A stretch of 41,097 nucleotides of DNA from Chthonomonas sp. UBA2387. GTDB lineage: Bacteria > Armatimonadota > Fimbriimonadia > Fimbriimonadales > Fimbriimonadaceae. The notes beneath the pieces are model-generated. The model was given only the letters and a program-made list of their open reading frames with translations, was not told the origin of the DNA and ran no database searches. Shown piece after piece: positions 1-8,673 of this stretch. A program made the translations under genes and the position numbers. The stretch is taken from assembly GCA_002343445.1 (NCBI GenBank), contig DDSP01000059.1, positions 1 through 41,097 of the forward strand, given 5' to 3'. Numbering within the stretch: position 1 is the first letter of the stretch; the number at the start of each line of letters is the position of its first letter.

Positions 1-51
1 CCGAGTACGCGATTTCCAGTCGCGCTCCTTCGACCACTCGGACACCACTCC
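1..51 (-). tRNA. tRNA-Ser(GGA), 3' part cut off by window edge
   Basis: Read on the minus strand, the sequence begins with a 7-base acceptor strand GGAGTGG and the usual T8-G9. A serine-type D arm follows (TCCGAGTGG...GAAGGA), then an anticodon stem GCGA/TCGC closing the loop CTGGAAA. The anticodon GGA lies at 15-17 and reads UCC/UCU serine codons. The window ends where the long class II variable arm begins, so the T arm and acceptor 3' strand are not visible. A -10-like CATAAT lies 13 bases upstream of the 5' end. Confidence 0.88.
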
Positions 52-64
52 GCGACAGGCAACC

Positions 65-70
65 ATTATG
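65..70 (-). promoter_or_regulatory. -10-like element for tRNA-Ser
   Basis: On the minus strand the hexamer is CATAAT (5 of 6 to TATAAT). Transcription would start about 7 bases downstream, leaving a leader of only a few bases before the tRNA 5' end at 51. No convincing -35 is seen 16-18 bases upstream. Confidence 0.4.
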
Positions 71-106
71 GCCGAATCGCTGCGGTCCTCGCAGGGCCGA
101 ACCCGC

Positions 107-129
107 CGCACTCGCCCTTGGCGAATGCG
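107..129 (-). terminator. Hairpin after the transglutaminase/esterase gene
   Basis: Arms at 107-116 and 120-129 form a 10-base-pair stem (one G-U pair) with a 3-base loop, beginning 6 bases past the stop codon of the upstream minus-strand gene. There is no U-run after it, so it would be a weak or factor-assisted terminator separating that gene from the tRNA. Confidence 0.4.
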
Positions 130-135
130 TACGGC

Positions 136-2436
136 CTACAGGCCCTCTCCCACGAAGACTCGAATCGGGGCGGCAAGCTCGGGGTCTTGGCGCGATTCCA
201 GGCTCGCGCAGAAGTCTTCCAAGTTCGCGTTCGGCATGGAGAGGAGCGACTTCCCTCCCGGTGCGACGACTTCGATGGGACGGGACAAATCCACGCGATT
301 TGGTTGAAGCCACAGGGTCAGTTCCGCTTGCTTCTCGGCCTTCGAGATCGTCACCTTGTTGCCTGCGATCTCGGCCACGATGAGGCCATCTTCCACGGGC
401 CGGCCGGATTCCAGCCAGTAGTGGTGCCGCACCACGCTATCGGATTGCGACCACACCAGCTTCCCGGGGGAAGCATTGCGGCGGAACTTGATCAGCTCGG
501 CCACCTTGTCCCGATCGGGCACCGAGTGGCCGACTCCGGGGAGCCACTCCATGCCGCCATCGAATCCGCCGTATTGGGCCTTCCACACTTCCCACTGCTT
601 GGCGAACGCCTGACAGCGGTCGGCACGCTCGTAGGCTGTGTCCCGTTCGCCGATCATCCACGTGAACCGGACGTTGCGCAGGTTCTCGCCCCGCGTCTCG
701 CCCGGCGTTTGGGCTGAAGCGGACGCATGGACCGCAGCGAAGCGGTGCGGGACCTTGGGGCCGATGACGAACGCCCCGTAGCCCCCGTGCGATGCGCCGA
801 GGATGCCGACCTTTGCGGGGTTGACGTCGGCACATACGGCGAACTGGAGGATCAAACGCTCGACGAGGGGCGCGATCGCGTCGTCGTAGAAGCCGTTCCA
901 TTCGTCGTTGGGGGCGCGGAGGGCCAGATAAATGTAGCCGCCGGGCTCGGGATGGTCGCGGTAGTACCGCTCGAACATGCCGACCCAACTGCGGTCGTTG
1001 ACGTCTTTGGGCACTCCGCCGCCGCCGTGCATGGCGATGATCAAGCCCCAGCCATCGGCTGGCTTCTCGCCCACACGACGCCAGAGGTAAGGGGCCGAGC
1101 GATCGGCGGTCGAAACGCGCTTCTCTTCAAACTCCTTGCGCAGGGCATCGTGCTGCGGTGAAGCCTTGAAGGCTTCCCAAGCCGTCTGGCGCAACGCCTC
1201 GTCGAACGGGGCTTCGGCCAAGAGCTTGCTGGCGCGGGTCCGTTTGGCCTCGTCGCCCGAGAAGCGGTCGGCGAGCAGCGGCTTGAGGCGTTCGACGTCC
1301 ATAGCAGGCTCGTCGAGGTTGAGGCGAACGACCGTATCCGCTTCGACCTTGGCCCAGGCCGAGGACGCTTTGGCCCCGTATCGGGCCACCACGAACGCCT
1401 CCTTGCCCGCCTCGACGTGCGCCTGCAGGTGCAGGTTGATGTCTGCGGTCGGGCCGAGGCTGGTGCCCTCCAAGAGCGTCTCGCCCGTGGCGGCATCGAG
1501 CGCGACCACCTTGGCTTCCACGCGGGTGCCACCTTGCTTCGTTTCCACCATCAATCGGGGCCGACTGTCGGCGATGGGACGGGTGTAGCGGTCGGTGACG
1601 TTCTCGCCGTTCAGTTTCGCTCGGGGGTTCCAGGCCAGCGGGAAGTGCTCGCCCGTGGCTCGATAGGTCACGGCCCAGATCGCGTTCCTTGGCTCGCCCT
1701 TGATAGCCTTCGCCGCATCGCCTGTGAACCACGCGTGGTTCAGGCCCTTCTCGTCGGGCTCGGCGGCGCCCACATAGTGCCACGCACCGTTGTCCCAAAT
1801 CTCGACCCACGTGTGGTTTCCGCCGCGAACGGGCCAAGAATGGATCCCGGCCACTCGGGCGGGCACTCCGACGGCTCGGCACGCTTCGACGAGCATGACG
1901 CTGAGCCCGGTGCACGTGGCCATGCCTTGCGCGATGGTCTCCTTGCTGTTTTGGTCCGTGCGAAGCCGCCTCGTGTTGTAGGTGACCCCGAAATCCTTGA
2001 ACAGGACCTCGTTGATCTTGAGACCGGCCGCGCCGGGCGTGGGCAGGTCCTTGACAAGCGGAAGGTACTTGTCCTTGAACTCGCGCCGCATCGGGTCGCG
2101 CTTCTCGGTGACGCTGCAATGGGGCAGCACGGCATCGAGATAGACGTCCTCGGGGAGGGCTCTTCCCCACTTGACGGCGGCGCGTGCTTCTCGGGCCAGT
2201 CGGGCGTTTTCGATGAGCGAGTCTGGCTCGAGGTCGGCCAGGTCCGGATCCGGGAGGAACTCGACCAGATAGGCGAGTTCTGGACGCAGGTTCACCGGTG
2301 CGGCTTCGAGCGCCTTGACCCACTCGGCTTTGCGAGCGGGCTGCCGGTCGAGCGACGCCTCCACGCGCCCATCCCACCACCGCTCCATGGGGGCTGCCAC
2401 CGTAGCGCACCAGACAAGGCTCAGCGCGAACACCAT
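136..2436 (-). CDS. Secreted transglutaminase-like / alpha-beta hydrolase fusion
   Basis: 766 residues with a short hydrophobic N-terminus consistent with export. The first half is a transglutaminase-like (papain-fold) domain with candidate triad Cys175 (TCTGLS), His208 (NHTWVEIW) and Asp228. The C-terminal half is an alpha/beta hydrolase of the esterase type: oxyanion motif HGGGG at 470-474, nucleophile Ser549 in GASHGG, probable Asp599 (GERD) and His637 (GVGHS). A middle segment of about 200 residues is likely a linker plus helical region. Such proteins probably act on cell-surface or extracellular polymers; the substrate cannot be told. The ATG at 2434-2436 is chosen because it directly follows a -10 hexamer (TATACT). 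The gene is divergent from carA with 62 bases between them. Confidence 0.8.
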   Translation of the reverse strand: MVFALSLVWCATVAAPMERWWDGRVEASLDRQPARKAEWVKALEAAPVNLRPELAYLVEFLPDPDLADLEPDSLIENARLAREARAAVKWGRALPEDVYLDAVLPHCSVTEKRDPMRREFKDKYLPLVKDLPTPGAAGLKINEVLFKDFGVTYNTRRLRTDQNSKETIAQGMATCTGLSVMLVEACRAVGVPARVAGIHSWPVRGGNHTWVEIWDNGAWHYVGAAEPDEKGLNHAWFTGDAAKAIKGEPRNAIWAVTYRATGEHFPLAWNPRAKLNGENVTDRYTRPIADSRPRLMVETKQGGTRVEAKVVALDAATGETLLEGTSLGPTADINLHLQAHVEAGKEAFVVARYGAKASSAWAKVEADTVVRLNLDEPAMDVERLKPLLADRFSGDEAKRTRASKLLAEAPFDEALRQTAWEAFKASPQHDALRKEFEEKRVSTADRSAPYLWRRVGEKPADGWGLIIAMHGGGGVPKDVNDRSWVGMFERYYRDHPEPGGYIYLALRAPNDEWNGFYDDAIAPLVERLILQFAVCADVNPAKVGILGASHGGYGAFVIGPKVPHRFAAVHASASAQTPGETRGENLRNVRFTWMIGERDTAYERADRCQAFAKQWEVWKAQYGGFDGGMEWLPGVGHSVPDRDKVAELIKFRRNASPGKLVWSQSDSVVRHHYWLESGRPVEDGLIVAEIAGNKVTISKAEKQAELTLWLQPNRVDLSRPIEVVAPGGKSLLSMPNANLEDFCASLESRQDPELAAPIRVFVGEGL

Positions 2437-2442
2437 GCAACG

Positions 2443-2448
2443 AGTATA
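2443..2448 (-). promoter_or_regulatory. -10 element TATACT, leaderless-type start
   Basis: TATACT (5 of 6) on the minus strand ends 6 bases before the ATG of the transglutaminase/esterase gene, so the transcript would begin at or next to the start codon. No Shine-Dalgarno sequence is present between them. Confidence 0.5.
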
Positions 2449-2498
2449 GCCACGCGGGGTATCCTATCGCCTCGGGTCAAACCCCACACTCAACTCCA

Positions 2499-3608
2499 GT
2501 GGCCCGTTCCCTTCTGCTCAGCGATGGTTCCGTGTACCAGGGCGCCGCTCTAGGCGCCGACACCGATGCCGTGGGCGAGGTCGTTTTCAACACCGGCATG
2601 ACCGGCTACCAGGAGGTCCTGACCGACCCCAGCTACGCCGGCCAGATCGTTCTGTTCACCTACCCGCTCATCGGGAACTACGGCATCAACGACGACGACT
2701 TCGAGTCCGCCTCGGTCAAGCCCGTGGGGATCGTGGTGAAGGAGGCTTGCGTCACGCCTTCCAACTGGCGCTCGAAGTGGTCGCTCGACGCCTTCATGAA
2801 GGAGCGGCGTGTGCCCGGCATCCAAGGCGTGGATACACGGGCGATCACCAAGCACATCCGCTCGGGCGGCGTGGCCATGGGCATGATCACGGACCGCGAC
2901 CCCGAAGAAGCGATGCGCGACCTGCTGGCCGCCCGAACCTACGACGAGACCGATTTTGTGGAGCAGGTGAGCACGCGCGCGCCGTATGCGTGGAGCTATG
3001 CCGGCATGGAGCGCATCGACGAGCCGGGCGGCGAACACCGTCTGCGGTTGGCCGTGCTGGACTGCGGCGTGAAGTACAACATCCTGCGTCGATTCGCCGC
3101 ACTCGGGTGCCGATCGATCGTCTTGCCGCACACCACCACGGCCGACGAAGTACTCGCCTGGGAGCCCGACGGCGTGCTGTTCTCACCGGGCCCCGGGGAC
3201 CCCGCAAGGCTGCCCCATGTGGTCGAGACGGCGCGCGGCCTTTTCGGCAAGTTGCCCATCTTCGGCATCTGCCTGGGCAACCAGATCCTGTGTCAGGCGC
3301 TGGGCGGCTCGACGTTCAAGCTCAAGTTCGGCCACCGAGGCGCGAACCATCCGGTGCAGGATCTGGAGAGTGGGAAGGTGACGATCACCTCCCAGAACCA
3401 CGGCTACGCGGTCGATCCTTCCTCTTTGGATGGTGCGAATGCGGCGATCACGCAGTTGAACGTGAACGACGGCACGGTGGAGGGGATTCGGGCGCTGGAC
3501 TTCGAGGCGCGTTCGATCCAGTACCACCCCGAGGCTGCGCCCGGACCCTGGGATTCGCGGCCTTACTTCGTGGAGTTTGTCGCGAAGATGGAGGCGATGA
3601 AGCGGTGA
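2499..3608 (+). CDS. carA: Carbamoyl-phosphate synthase small (glutaminase) subunit
   Basis: Hydrolyses glutamine and channels ammonia to the large subunit, feeding pyrimidine and arginine synthesis in the cytoplasm. 369 residues, normal length. The N-terminal CarA domain begins at the GTG start (ARSLLLSDGSVYQG). The C-terminal class I amidotransferase domain carries nucleophile Cys258 in FGICLGNQ and the His343/Glu345 pair in YHPEAAPGP. The stop overlaps the carB GTG start by four bases (GTGA), so translation is coupled. No strong Shine-Dalgarno sequence precedes the GTG; a possible -10 (TATCCT, 2460-2465) lies upstream. Confidence 0.95.
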   Translation: MARSLLLSDGSVYQGAALGADTDAVGEVVFNTGMTGYQEVLTDPSYAGQIVLFTYPLIGNYGINDDDFESASVKPVGIVVKEACVTPSNWRSKWSLDAFMKERRVPGIQGVDTRAITKHIRSGGVAMGMITDRDPEEAMRDLLAARTYDETDFVEQVSTRAPYAWSYAGMERIDEPGGEHRLRLAVLDCGVKYNILRRFAALGCRSIVLPHTTTADEVLAWEPDGVLFSPGPGDPARLPHVVETARGLFGKLPIFGICLGNQILCQALGGSTFKLKFGHRGANHPVQDLESGKVTITSQNHGYAVDPSSLDGANAAITQLNVNDGTVEGIRALDFEARSIQYHPEAAPGPWDSRPYFVEFVAKMEAMKR

Positions 3609-5320
3609 AGATCCTGGTCATCGGCTCGGGTCCCATCGTGATCGGCCAGGCCGCCGAGTTCGACTACGCGGGCACGCAGGCCTGCAAGTCGCTCAAGGAA
3701 GAGGGGCACGAGGTGGTGTTGATCAACAGCAACCCCGCGACCATCATGACCGATTGGGACGTGGCGGACGCGCTTTACATCGAACCGCTTACGCCCGAGT
3801 TCTGCGAGCGAGTCATCGCACGGGAAAGACCTGACGCGGTTCTTCCCACCCTCGGCGGCCAAACGGGCCTGAACCTTGCCACCCAACTGGCCGAGCGCGG
3901 CGTCTTGGAGAAGTACTCTGTTCGGTTACTCGGCACCCAACTCGACGCTATCCGCAAGGCCGAGGACCGTGAACTGTTCCGATCCCTGATGCGCGAGATC
4001 AAGGAACCCGTGCCCGAGAGCTGGATCGTCGAGACTCCCGAGCAACTGGAAGCATTGTTGGATGAAGCCCCCTACCCATGCATCATCCGGCCGGCGTACA
4101 CGTTGGGCGGTACGGGGGGCGGTGTGGCCTACAATCGCGACGAACTGTGGGAGATCGGCTCGAAGGGCCTCAAACTTTCCATGCGCAGCCAGTTGATGAT
4201 CGAGCGGTCGCTGCTGGGTTGGAAGGAAGTCGAGTACGAAGTCATGCGGGATTCGGCCGGGAACTGCATCACGGTGTGCAACATGGAGAACCTCGACCCC
4301 ATGGGCGTGCATACCGGCGACTCCATCGTGGTTGCACCCAGCCAAACGTTGAGCGACATCGAGTATCACATGCTGCGCACGGCTTCGCTCAAGATCATCC
4401 AAGCCCTGAAGATCGAAGGCGGGTGCAACGTCCAGCTCTCGGTGAACCCCGACAGCTTCGACTACTACATCATCGAGGTGAACCCGCGTGTGTCGCGTTC
4501 CTCGGCCTTGGCCTCCAAAGCAACCGGCTATCCCATCGCCCGAGTCGCTGCCAAGATCGCGGTTGGCAAGACGCTCGACCAGATCGACAATCAGGTGACC
4601 GGAACCACGAAAGCGTGTTTCGAGCCCGCCTTGGACTACTGTGTGGTGAAGATTCCCCGGTGGCCGTTCGACAAGTTTCCTCAAGGCGATCGTCACCTAT
4701 CCACTCAGATGAAGGCGACCGGCGAGGTGATGGCGATTGACCGGACCTTCGAATCGGCTTTGATGAAAGCCATTCGGGGCTTGGAGGTCAAGCAGAAGGA
4801 CCTGCGCCACCCCAAGATGGCGGCCTTGGACGATACTTCGCTGAGAGGCGCTTGCGCCAAACCCACGGACGAGCGCCTTTGGGCTCTTGCCGAGGCCTTG
4901 CGCCGAGGCTGGGGTGTGGATGAAGTCAACCGGATCAGTCGCGTGGACAAATGGTTCTTGCGCAAGATTCAGAACCTCCTCGATGTGGAGCGGGATCTGT
5001 TGGACCTCGTCGAGAGCACGGCGACCCAAGGTGACGACGCAGAGCATATTCGTGGGCTGATCCAGCGAGCCTTTCACATCGGCTTTCCCTCGGCGACCAT
5101 CCGCTCTCTGCTGGGAATCTCACGGGAGGCTGAGAGCGAGGCCGGGCATGAGCAGGACCCGGTGACTCGGGTTCGAGCGATCGCTGCGGGATTCATCAAG
5201 GCGATGCAGGGAGAGCCCGTGTTCAAGATGGTGGACACCTGTGCCGGCGAATTCGAATCCGCAACACCATACTACTACGGGACGTTCGAGACCGAGGACG
5301 ACGCCGCGCTCAACATTTGA
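3605..5320 (+). CDS. carB: Carbamoyl-phosphate synthase large subunit, N-terminal half only (split CarB)
   Basis: Starts at the GTG overlapping the carA stop (KILVIGSGPIVIGQ). Only 571 residues against about 1,070 for the usual CarB. Present are the carboxyphosphate ATP-grasp domain (roughly 1-400; NSNPATIMTD, GGQTGLN, EVNPRVSRSSALASKATG) and the oligomerisation domain (roughly 400-550, ending near VDTCAGEFE). It stops exactly where the second ATP-grasp half would begin. The stop is followed after 3 bases by the convergent flhB end, so the carbamate-phosphorylating and allosteric half is not adjacent. Split CarB subunits are known in some archaea and bacteria (for example Methanocaldococcus and Aquifex). 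I infer a natural split with the C-half encoded elsewhere, rather than a frameshift, since no remnant follows. Confidence 0.9.
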   Translation: MKILVIGSGPIVIGQAAEFDYAGTQACKSLKEEGHEVVLINSNPATIMTDWDVADALYIEPLTPEFCERVIARERPDAVLPTLGGQTGLNLATQLAERGVLEKYSVRLLGTQLDAIRKAEDRELFRSLMREIKEPVPESWIVETPEQLEALLDEAPYPCIIRPAYTLGGTGGGVAYNRDELWEIGSKGLKLSMRSQLMIERSLLGWKEVEYEVMRDSAGNCITVCNMENLDPMGVHTGDSIVVAPSQTLSDIEYHMLRTASLKIIQALKIEGGCNVQLSVNPDSFDYYIIEVNPRVSRSSALASKATGYPIARVAAKIAVGKTLDQIDNQVTGTTKACFEPALDYCVVKIPRWPFDKFPQGDRHLSTQMKATGEVMAIDRTFESALMKAIRGLEVKQKDLRHPKMAALDDTSLRGACAKPTDERLWALAEALRRGWGVDEVNRISRVDKWFLRKIQNLLDVERDLLDLVESTATQGDDAEHIRGLIQRAFHIGFPSATIRSLLGISREAESEAGHEQDPVTRVRAIAAGFIKAMQGEPVFKMVDTCAGEFESATPYYYGTFETEDDAALNI

Positions 5321-5323
5321 GCG

Positions 5324-6427
5324 TTACGCCACCCACTTGCGTCCGCCCTTTTTGCCGCGCTTTTTCGTCGAGCGTTGTCCTGCGGTACGATAGACGAAGG
5401 CAAGGACTTCTGCGACGGCTTGGAACAGGTCGCGCGGAATAGGGTCTCCCACCTCGCATTGCTTGTAGAGCGACCTGGCCAAAGGAGGACTGGGCATGAT
5501 GGGAATGTCTTCCTCTTTGGCGATCTCTCGAATGCGCAACGCGAGCCAGTCTTGCCCCTTCGCGACTACGATGGGTGCCGCCATCTCGCCATGTTCGTAC
5601 TGGATGGCCACGGAGTAGTGGGTCGGGTTGGTGACGATGACGTCGGCCTTGGCCACGTTGTCGGCGAGTCGCCCTTTCAGCAGCTTGCGTCGGCGCTCGG
5701 CGATTTTGGCGCGCAGTTCGGGAGACGTCTCCATCTCCTTCATCTCCTGTCGCACCTCCTGCTTGGTCATCCGAAGCTGCTTTTCGGTCTGCTTGCGCTG
5801 GAAAAAGTAGTCGAGTGCCGCCAGGGCCAACCAAAGGCCCGCGATCTTGAGAAGCAGCCCATGGACCATTCCCCCTACCACACCCAGCGCCGCAGGCGCC
5901 TGCAACTTGGATAATCCCACCAATTGAGGCCAACTGGACTCGATCGAGGTCCAGACGATCCATGAGAATACGCCCGTCTTGATCACGGCTTTGGCGCCCT
6001 CCACAAACGTTCGGGCCGAGAAGAGGCGCTGGAAACCTTTGAACGGATCGATCTTCTCAAGCTTGGGAGCCATAGCCTCGAAGCTCGGCACGAAGCCCAC
6101 CTGAGCAAAGTTGGTGGCCACACCGACCGCCATGATGGTGAGGACCAGGATCGCAAAGCCTGGCACAACCGGGCGAATGGTCAAGATCAGGTGGTTGCGA
6201 AGCGTCTCGAAGGACAGATCGCTCGTGGCCGACCCGATACCAAGGGTCATGCTCTCGAACAATCCGGTGCCGATCGCCTTGAGGGCAAAGGGCGCGGCCA
6301 ACAGCATGGCGAACAGCGTTGCAGCCCCGACCAAGTCATGCGACTTGGCGACCGTTCCCTTCTTCCGAGCTTCTTGCCTACGCCTGGGGGTAGCGTCTTC
6401 TGTCTTCTCTTGGCCCTGTTCCGCCAC
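5324..6427 (-). CDS. flhB: Flagellar export switch protein FlhB
   Basis: Inner-membrane component of the flagellar type III export gate that switches substrate class from rod/hook to filament. 367 residues. The N-terminus has the typical charged EKTEDATPRRRQEARKKG segment, then four membrane segments between about 30 and 215. The cytoplasmic domain holds the autocleavage site NPTH at 267-270 and the PLARSLY motif. The tail is very basic (STKKRGKKGGRK), somewhat longer than usual. The start is GTG (6425-6427), placed directly after the fliR stop TAA with no gap, implying coupled translation. Last gene of the visible flagellar run; FlhA, which often follows, is replaced by convergent carB. Confidence 0.95.
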   Translation of the reverse strand: MAEQGQEKTEDATPRRRQEARKKGTVAKSHDLVGAATLFAMLLAAPFALKAIGTGLFESMTLGIGSATSDLSFETLRNHLILTIRPVVPGFAILVLTIMAVGVATNFAQVGFVPSFEAMAPKLEKIDPFKGFQRLFSARTFVEGAKAVIKTGVFSWIVWTSIESSWPQLVGLSKLQAPAALGVVGGMVHGLLLKIAGLWLALAALDYFFQRKQTEKQLRMTKQEVRQEMKEMETSPELRAKIAERRRKLLKGRLADNVAKADVIVTNPTHYSVAIQYEHGEMAAPIVVAKGQDWLALRIREIAKEEDIPIMPSPPLARSLYKQCEVGDPIPRDLFQAVAEVLAFVYRTAGQRSTKKRGKKGGRKWVA

Positions 6428-7198
6428 TTACTTCACCCCCGCAAAGACTTCTTCGAGCGCCCCGAAGAGCATGGACGTTCCCGTTTGAGTGTAGGCGACC
6501 ATCATCGGCAGCCCAATGGCCAGAGCGGTCAGGCCAAGGATGACCTTGGCTGGAACGCCCATCAGCATGACTTGCATCGTCGGCACGGCTTTGTTCATCA
6601 CGCCGAAGGCGGCATCCACAATGATGGTGACGGCGAGTACCGGCAGTGCGACTTGGATCGCCAACAAGCTCACCTGGCCAAGGAGCATCAACACGCCTTG
6701 GAGAGCGCTGCCGAAGGTAAACCCGCTTGCGTCCGCAGTGACCGAGTAGCTTGCCATGAAGGCGTGCAGCATCGTGTGATGCCCATTGGCCAAGAAGAAG
6801 AGGACCAAGCAAAGGAAGTACTTGAACTGAGCGATGACCGAAACCGGCACGCCCGTCACTGGATTCATGGCTTGGCTGATGCCGAGGCCCATCTGCAAGT
6901 CCACGATGGAGCCCGCCATCATCACGCCCTGAAAGACCAGTTGAACCAACCCACCGATCAGTAGGCCGAAGCCAACCTCTCGAAAGACGGCCAGGAGGAG
7001 TTCGGGCACATTCGTGGGCAGTTCGCCGATATGACCGTTCAGATGGGCCGTCATCGCGGCAGAGAGGGTCAAGCAAACGAGAACGCGGATGTGCACCGGT
7101 GTGCTCTGACCGCCCAACACCGGCGACGTCAAGAGCAGCGCCGAACAGCGGCAGAAAACCAGAAGGAACGTCAGCAAGAGGGCGGCATCGAGCGTCAT
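6428..7198 (-). CDS. fliR: Flagellar export gate protein FliR
   Basis: Membrane protein of the FliPQR export channel. From the chosen start it has 256 residues (TLDAALLLTFLLVF...), with about six hydrophobic segments and conserved family features such as the early CRCSALLLTSPVLG stretch. An ATG ten codons upstream (7228) is possible, but the internal ATG at 7196-7198 overlaps the fliQ stop as ATGA, the pattern shared by this operon, so it is preferred. The gene sits between fliQ and flhB as in most flagellar operons. Confidence 0.93.
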   Translation of the reverse strand: MTLDAALLLTFLLVFCRCSALLLTSPVLGGQSTPVHIRVLVCLTLSAAMTAHLNGHIGELPTNVPELLLAVFREVGFGLLIGGLVQLVFQGVMMAGSIVDLQMGLGISQAMNPVTGVPVSVIAQFKYFLCLVLFFLANGHHTMLHAFMASYSVTADASGFTFGSALQGVLMLLGQVSLLAIQVALPVLAVTIIVDAAFGVMNKAVPTMQVMLMGVPAKVILGLTALAIGLPMMVAYTQTGTSMLFGALEEVFAGVK

Positions 7199-7464
7199 CG
7201 CACCACTTCTGAAGCATGCCTCATGCAAAACTCGAAAAAGACGACGAGGCGCGTCAGCATCCAGTTGCCGAGAGCGGCCATCACCACGCCCACCATCAGG
7301 AGTTTGGGGACGAACGTGAGCGTCGCTTCCTGCACCTGAGTCATCGCTTGGAAGACGCTGACAGCCAAGCCGACGAAAAGCGTGACGGCCAGGATCGGCA
7401 ACACCACCATCGTTCCGGTCAGGAACCCCTGGCGAGCGATTTCGAGTGCGACCGAGTGGTTCAT
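7195..7464 (-). CDS. fliQ: Flagellar export gate protein FliQ
   Basis: 89 residues, the standard size, with two transmembrane helices (about 14-37 and 49-72) separated by the conserved FQAMTQVQEATLTFVPK loop. Four copies assemble with FliP and FliR into the export channel. It starts one base after the fliP stop and overlaps fliR by four bases. Confidence 0.95.
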   Translation of the reverse strand: MNHSVALEIARQGFLTGTMVVLPILAVTLFVGLAVSVFQAMTQVQEATLTFVPKLLMVGVVMAALGNWMLTRLVVFFEFCMRHASEVVR

Positions 7465-7465
7465 C

Positions 7466-8206
7466 TTAGCGGTATCCAGTGACGATGGCGTTGACCAGCG
7501 TCGCCCATCCGTTGGCCAGCACGAAGACTAGGAGCTTGGCAGGCAAGGAGACGACGACGGGCGGCAGCATCATCATGCCCATGCTCATCAGCGCGCTGGC
7601 GACGATCAGATCAATAATGAGGAACGGCACGAAGATGTAGAAGCCGATGATGAAGGCGGTTTTCAGCTCGCTGATCACGAAGGCCGGGACGACCGTCCAG
7701 ATCGAGACCTCGTCGCGGGAGGTCGGTCGTTCGTCGCCCATGTTGACGAACAGAGCCAGATCGCTCTCGTAGGTGTTGTTGAGCATGAAGTTCTTGATGG
7801 GCGGCTCGGCTCGCTGCAGCGCCTCCTCGAACTTGATCTCTTTGGCCATGTAGGGTTCCAAAGCCTGACTCTTAACCGTATCGAGCGTGGGACCCATCAC
7901 GTAAAGCGTGAGGAACAGGCTCAAGCCGATGAGGACTTGGTTGGGCGGCACGTTGGGGGTTCCCAGCGCGCTGCGAACGAAGCCCAAGACGATGACGATA
8001 CGTGTGAACGCGGTCATCAGAATCAGGATGGCTGGGGCCAAGCTGAGAATGGTGAGCAGGGCGAGGATCTGCAGGGCCGTGCTCATGTCGCCGTCGCCCT
8101 GGCCGCCGAAATTCACACTGATGCCGGGGACGCCCACACTGGCCGGCGCTTGGGCGAAGGCCAACGTGCCTGCCAGAAGGAGCAGAAGGACGCCGAAACC
8201 CTTCAC
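7466..8206 (-). CDS. fliP: Flagellar export gate protein FliP
   Basis: Core subunit of the FliP5-FliQ4-FliR1 channel. 246 residues with a cleavable N-terminal signal peptide (ending near AFAQA), as is usual for FliP, followed by the family segments LTILSLAPAILILMTAFTR, the RSALGTPNVPPNQVLIGLSL signature and the late MSMGMMMLPP stretch before the last membrane helices. It overlaps fliO by four bases and is followed by fliQ after one base. Confidence 0.96.
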   Translation of the reverse strand: MKGFGVLLLLLAGTLAFAQAPASVGVPGISVNFGGQGDGDMSTALQILALLTILSLAPAILILMTAFTRIVIVLGFVRSALGTPNVPPNQVLIGLSLFLTLYVMGPTLDTVKSQALEPYMAKEIKFEEALQRAEPPIKNFMLNNTYESDLALFVNMGDERPTSRDEVSIWTVVPAFVISELKTAFIIGFYIFVPFLIIDLIVASALMSMGMMMLPPVVVSLPAKLLVFVLANGWATLVNAIVTGYR

Positions 8207-8673
8207 GAACCGCCCCCAAGGCGCGCCAACCTCTGGAGCAACTCGCTGGGCGGGGTCTCGTCGGCGGGCTCGGGCACTTCGCGCAGCAACTCACCGAACG
8301 TCGGCTCCTCGATCATCTCCTTGGCGGGGACCTCGGTGAGAAAGGTCACGCTCTGTCCATTGACTGAAAGCAGCATGTTCTTGCCGCGGACGCTCACCAG
8401 ATAGAGGGCGCCGCCCGCGAAAGCCGCCGACTCCTCGATGGCGATCTCGCTCCCCAGAGAGGGCGACAGCCTGCGGTTCAGGCGACCCGCGAACTTGGGC
8501 AAGAGATAACGGATTCCGGCGTAGACGACGGCCAGAGCGATGAGCGTCTGGACCAACAACATGAGCCCGTTGCCGCCGTCCGGGGCGGCGGCGCCAGCGC
8601 CGGAGACCAAGTCGCGCTTGGTTCCCATCAGCGTGCCGAGCGAGGAAAAGGCTCCCATGGCGGTACTCGTCAA
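8203..8673 (-). CDS. fliO: Flagellar export assembly protein FliO
   Basis: 156 residues; a single transmembrane helix (about 37-60, LMLLVQTLIALAVVYAGIRYLL) followed by a small cytoplasmic domain of the FliO type (IAIEESAAFAGGALYLVSVRGKNMLL). FliO stabilises FliP during gate assembly. FliO is poorly conserved, so the call rests equally on the position between fliN and fliP, with four-base overlaps at both ends. Confidence 0.85.
   Translation of the reverse strand: MTSTAMGAFSSLGTLMGTKRDLVSGAGAAAPDGGNGLMLLVQTLIALAVVYAGIRYLLPKFAGRLNRRLSPSLGSEIAIEESAAFAGGALYLVSVRGKNMLLSVNGQSVTFLTEVPAKEMIEEPTFGELLREVPEPADETPPSELLQRLARLGGGS

Noticed and set aside
2747..3604. In-frame upstream extension of carB inside carA
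   Set aside because: The extension is the carA gene read in another frame; CarB homology begins at the GTG overlapping the carA stop.
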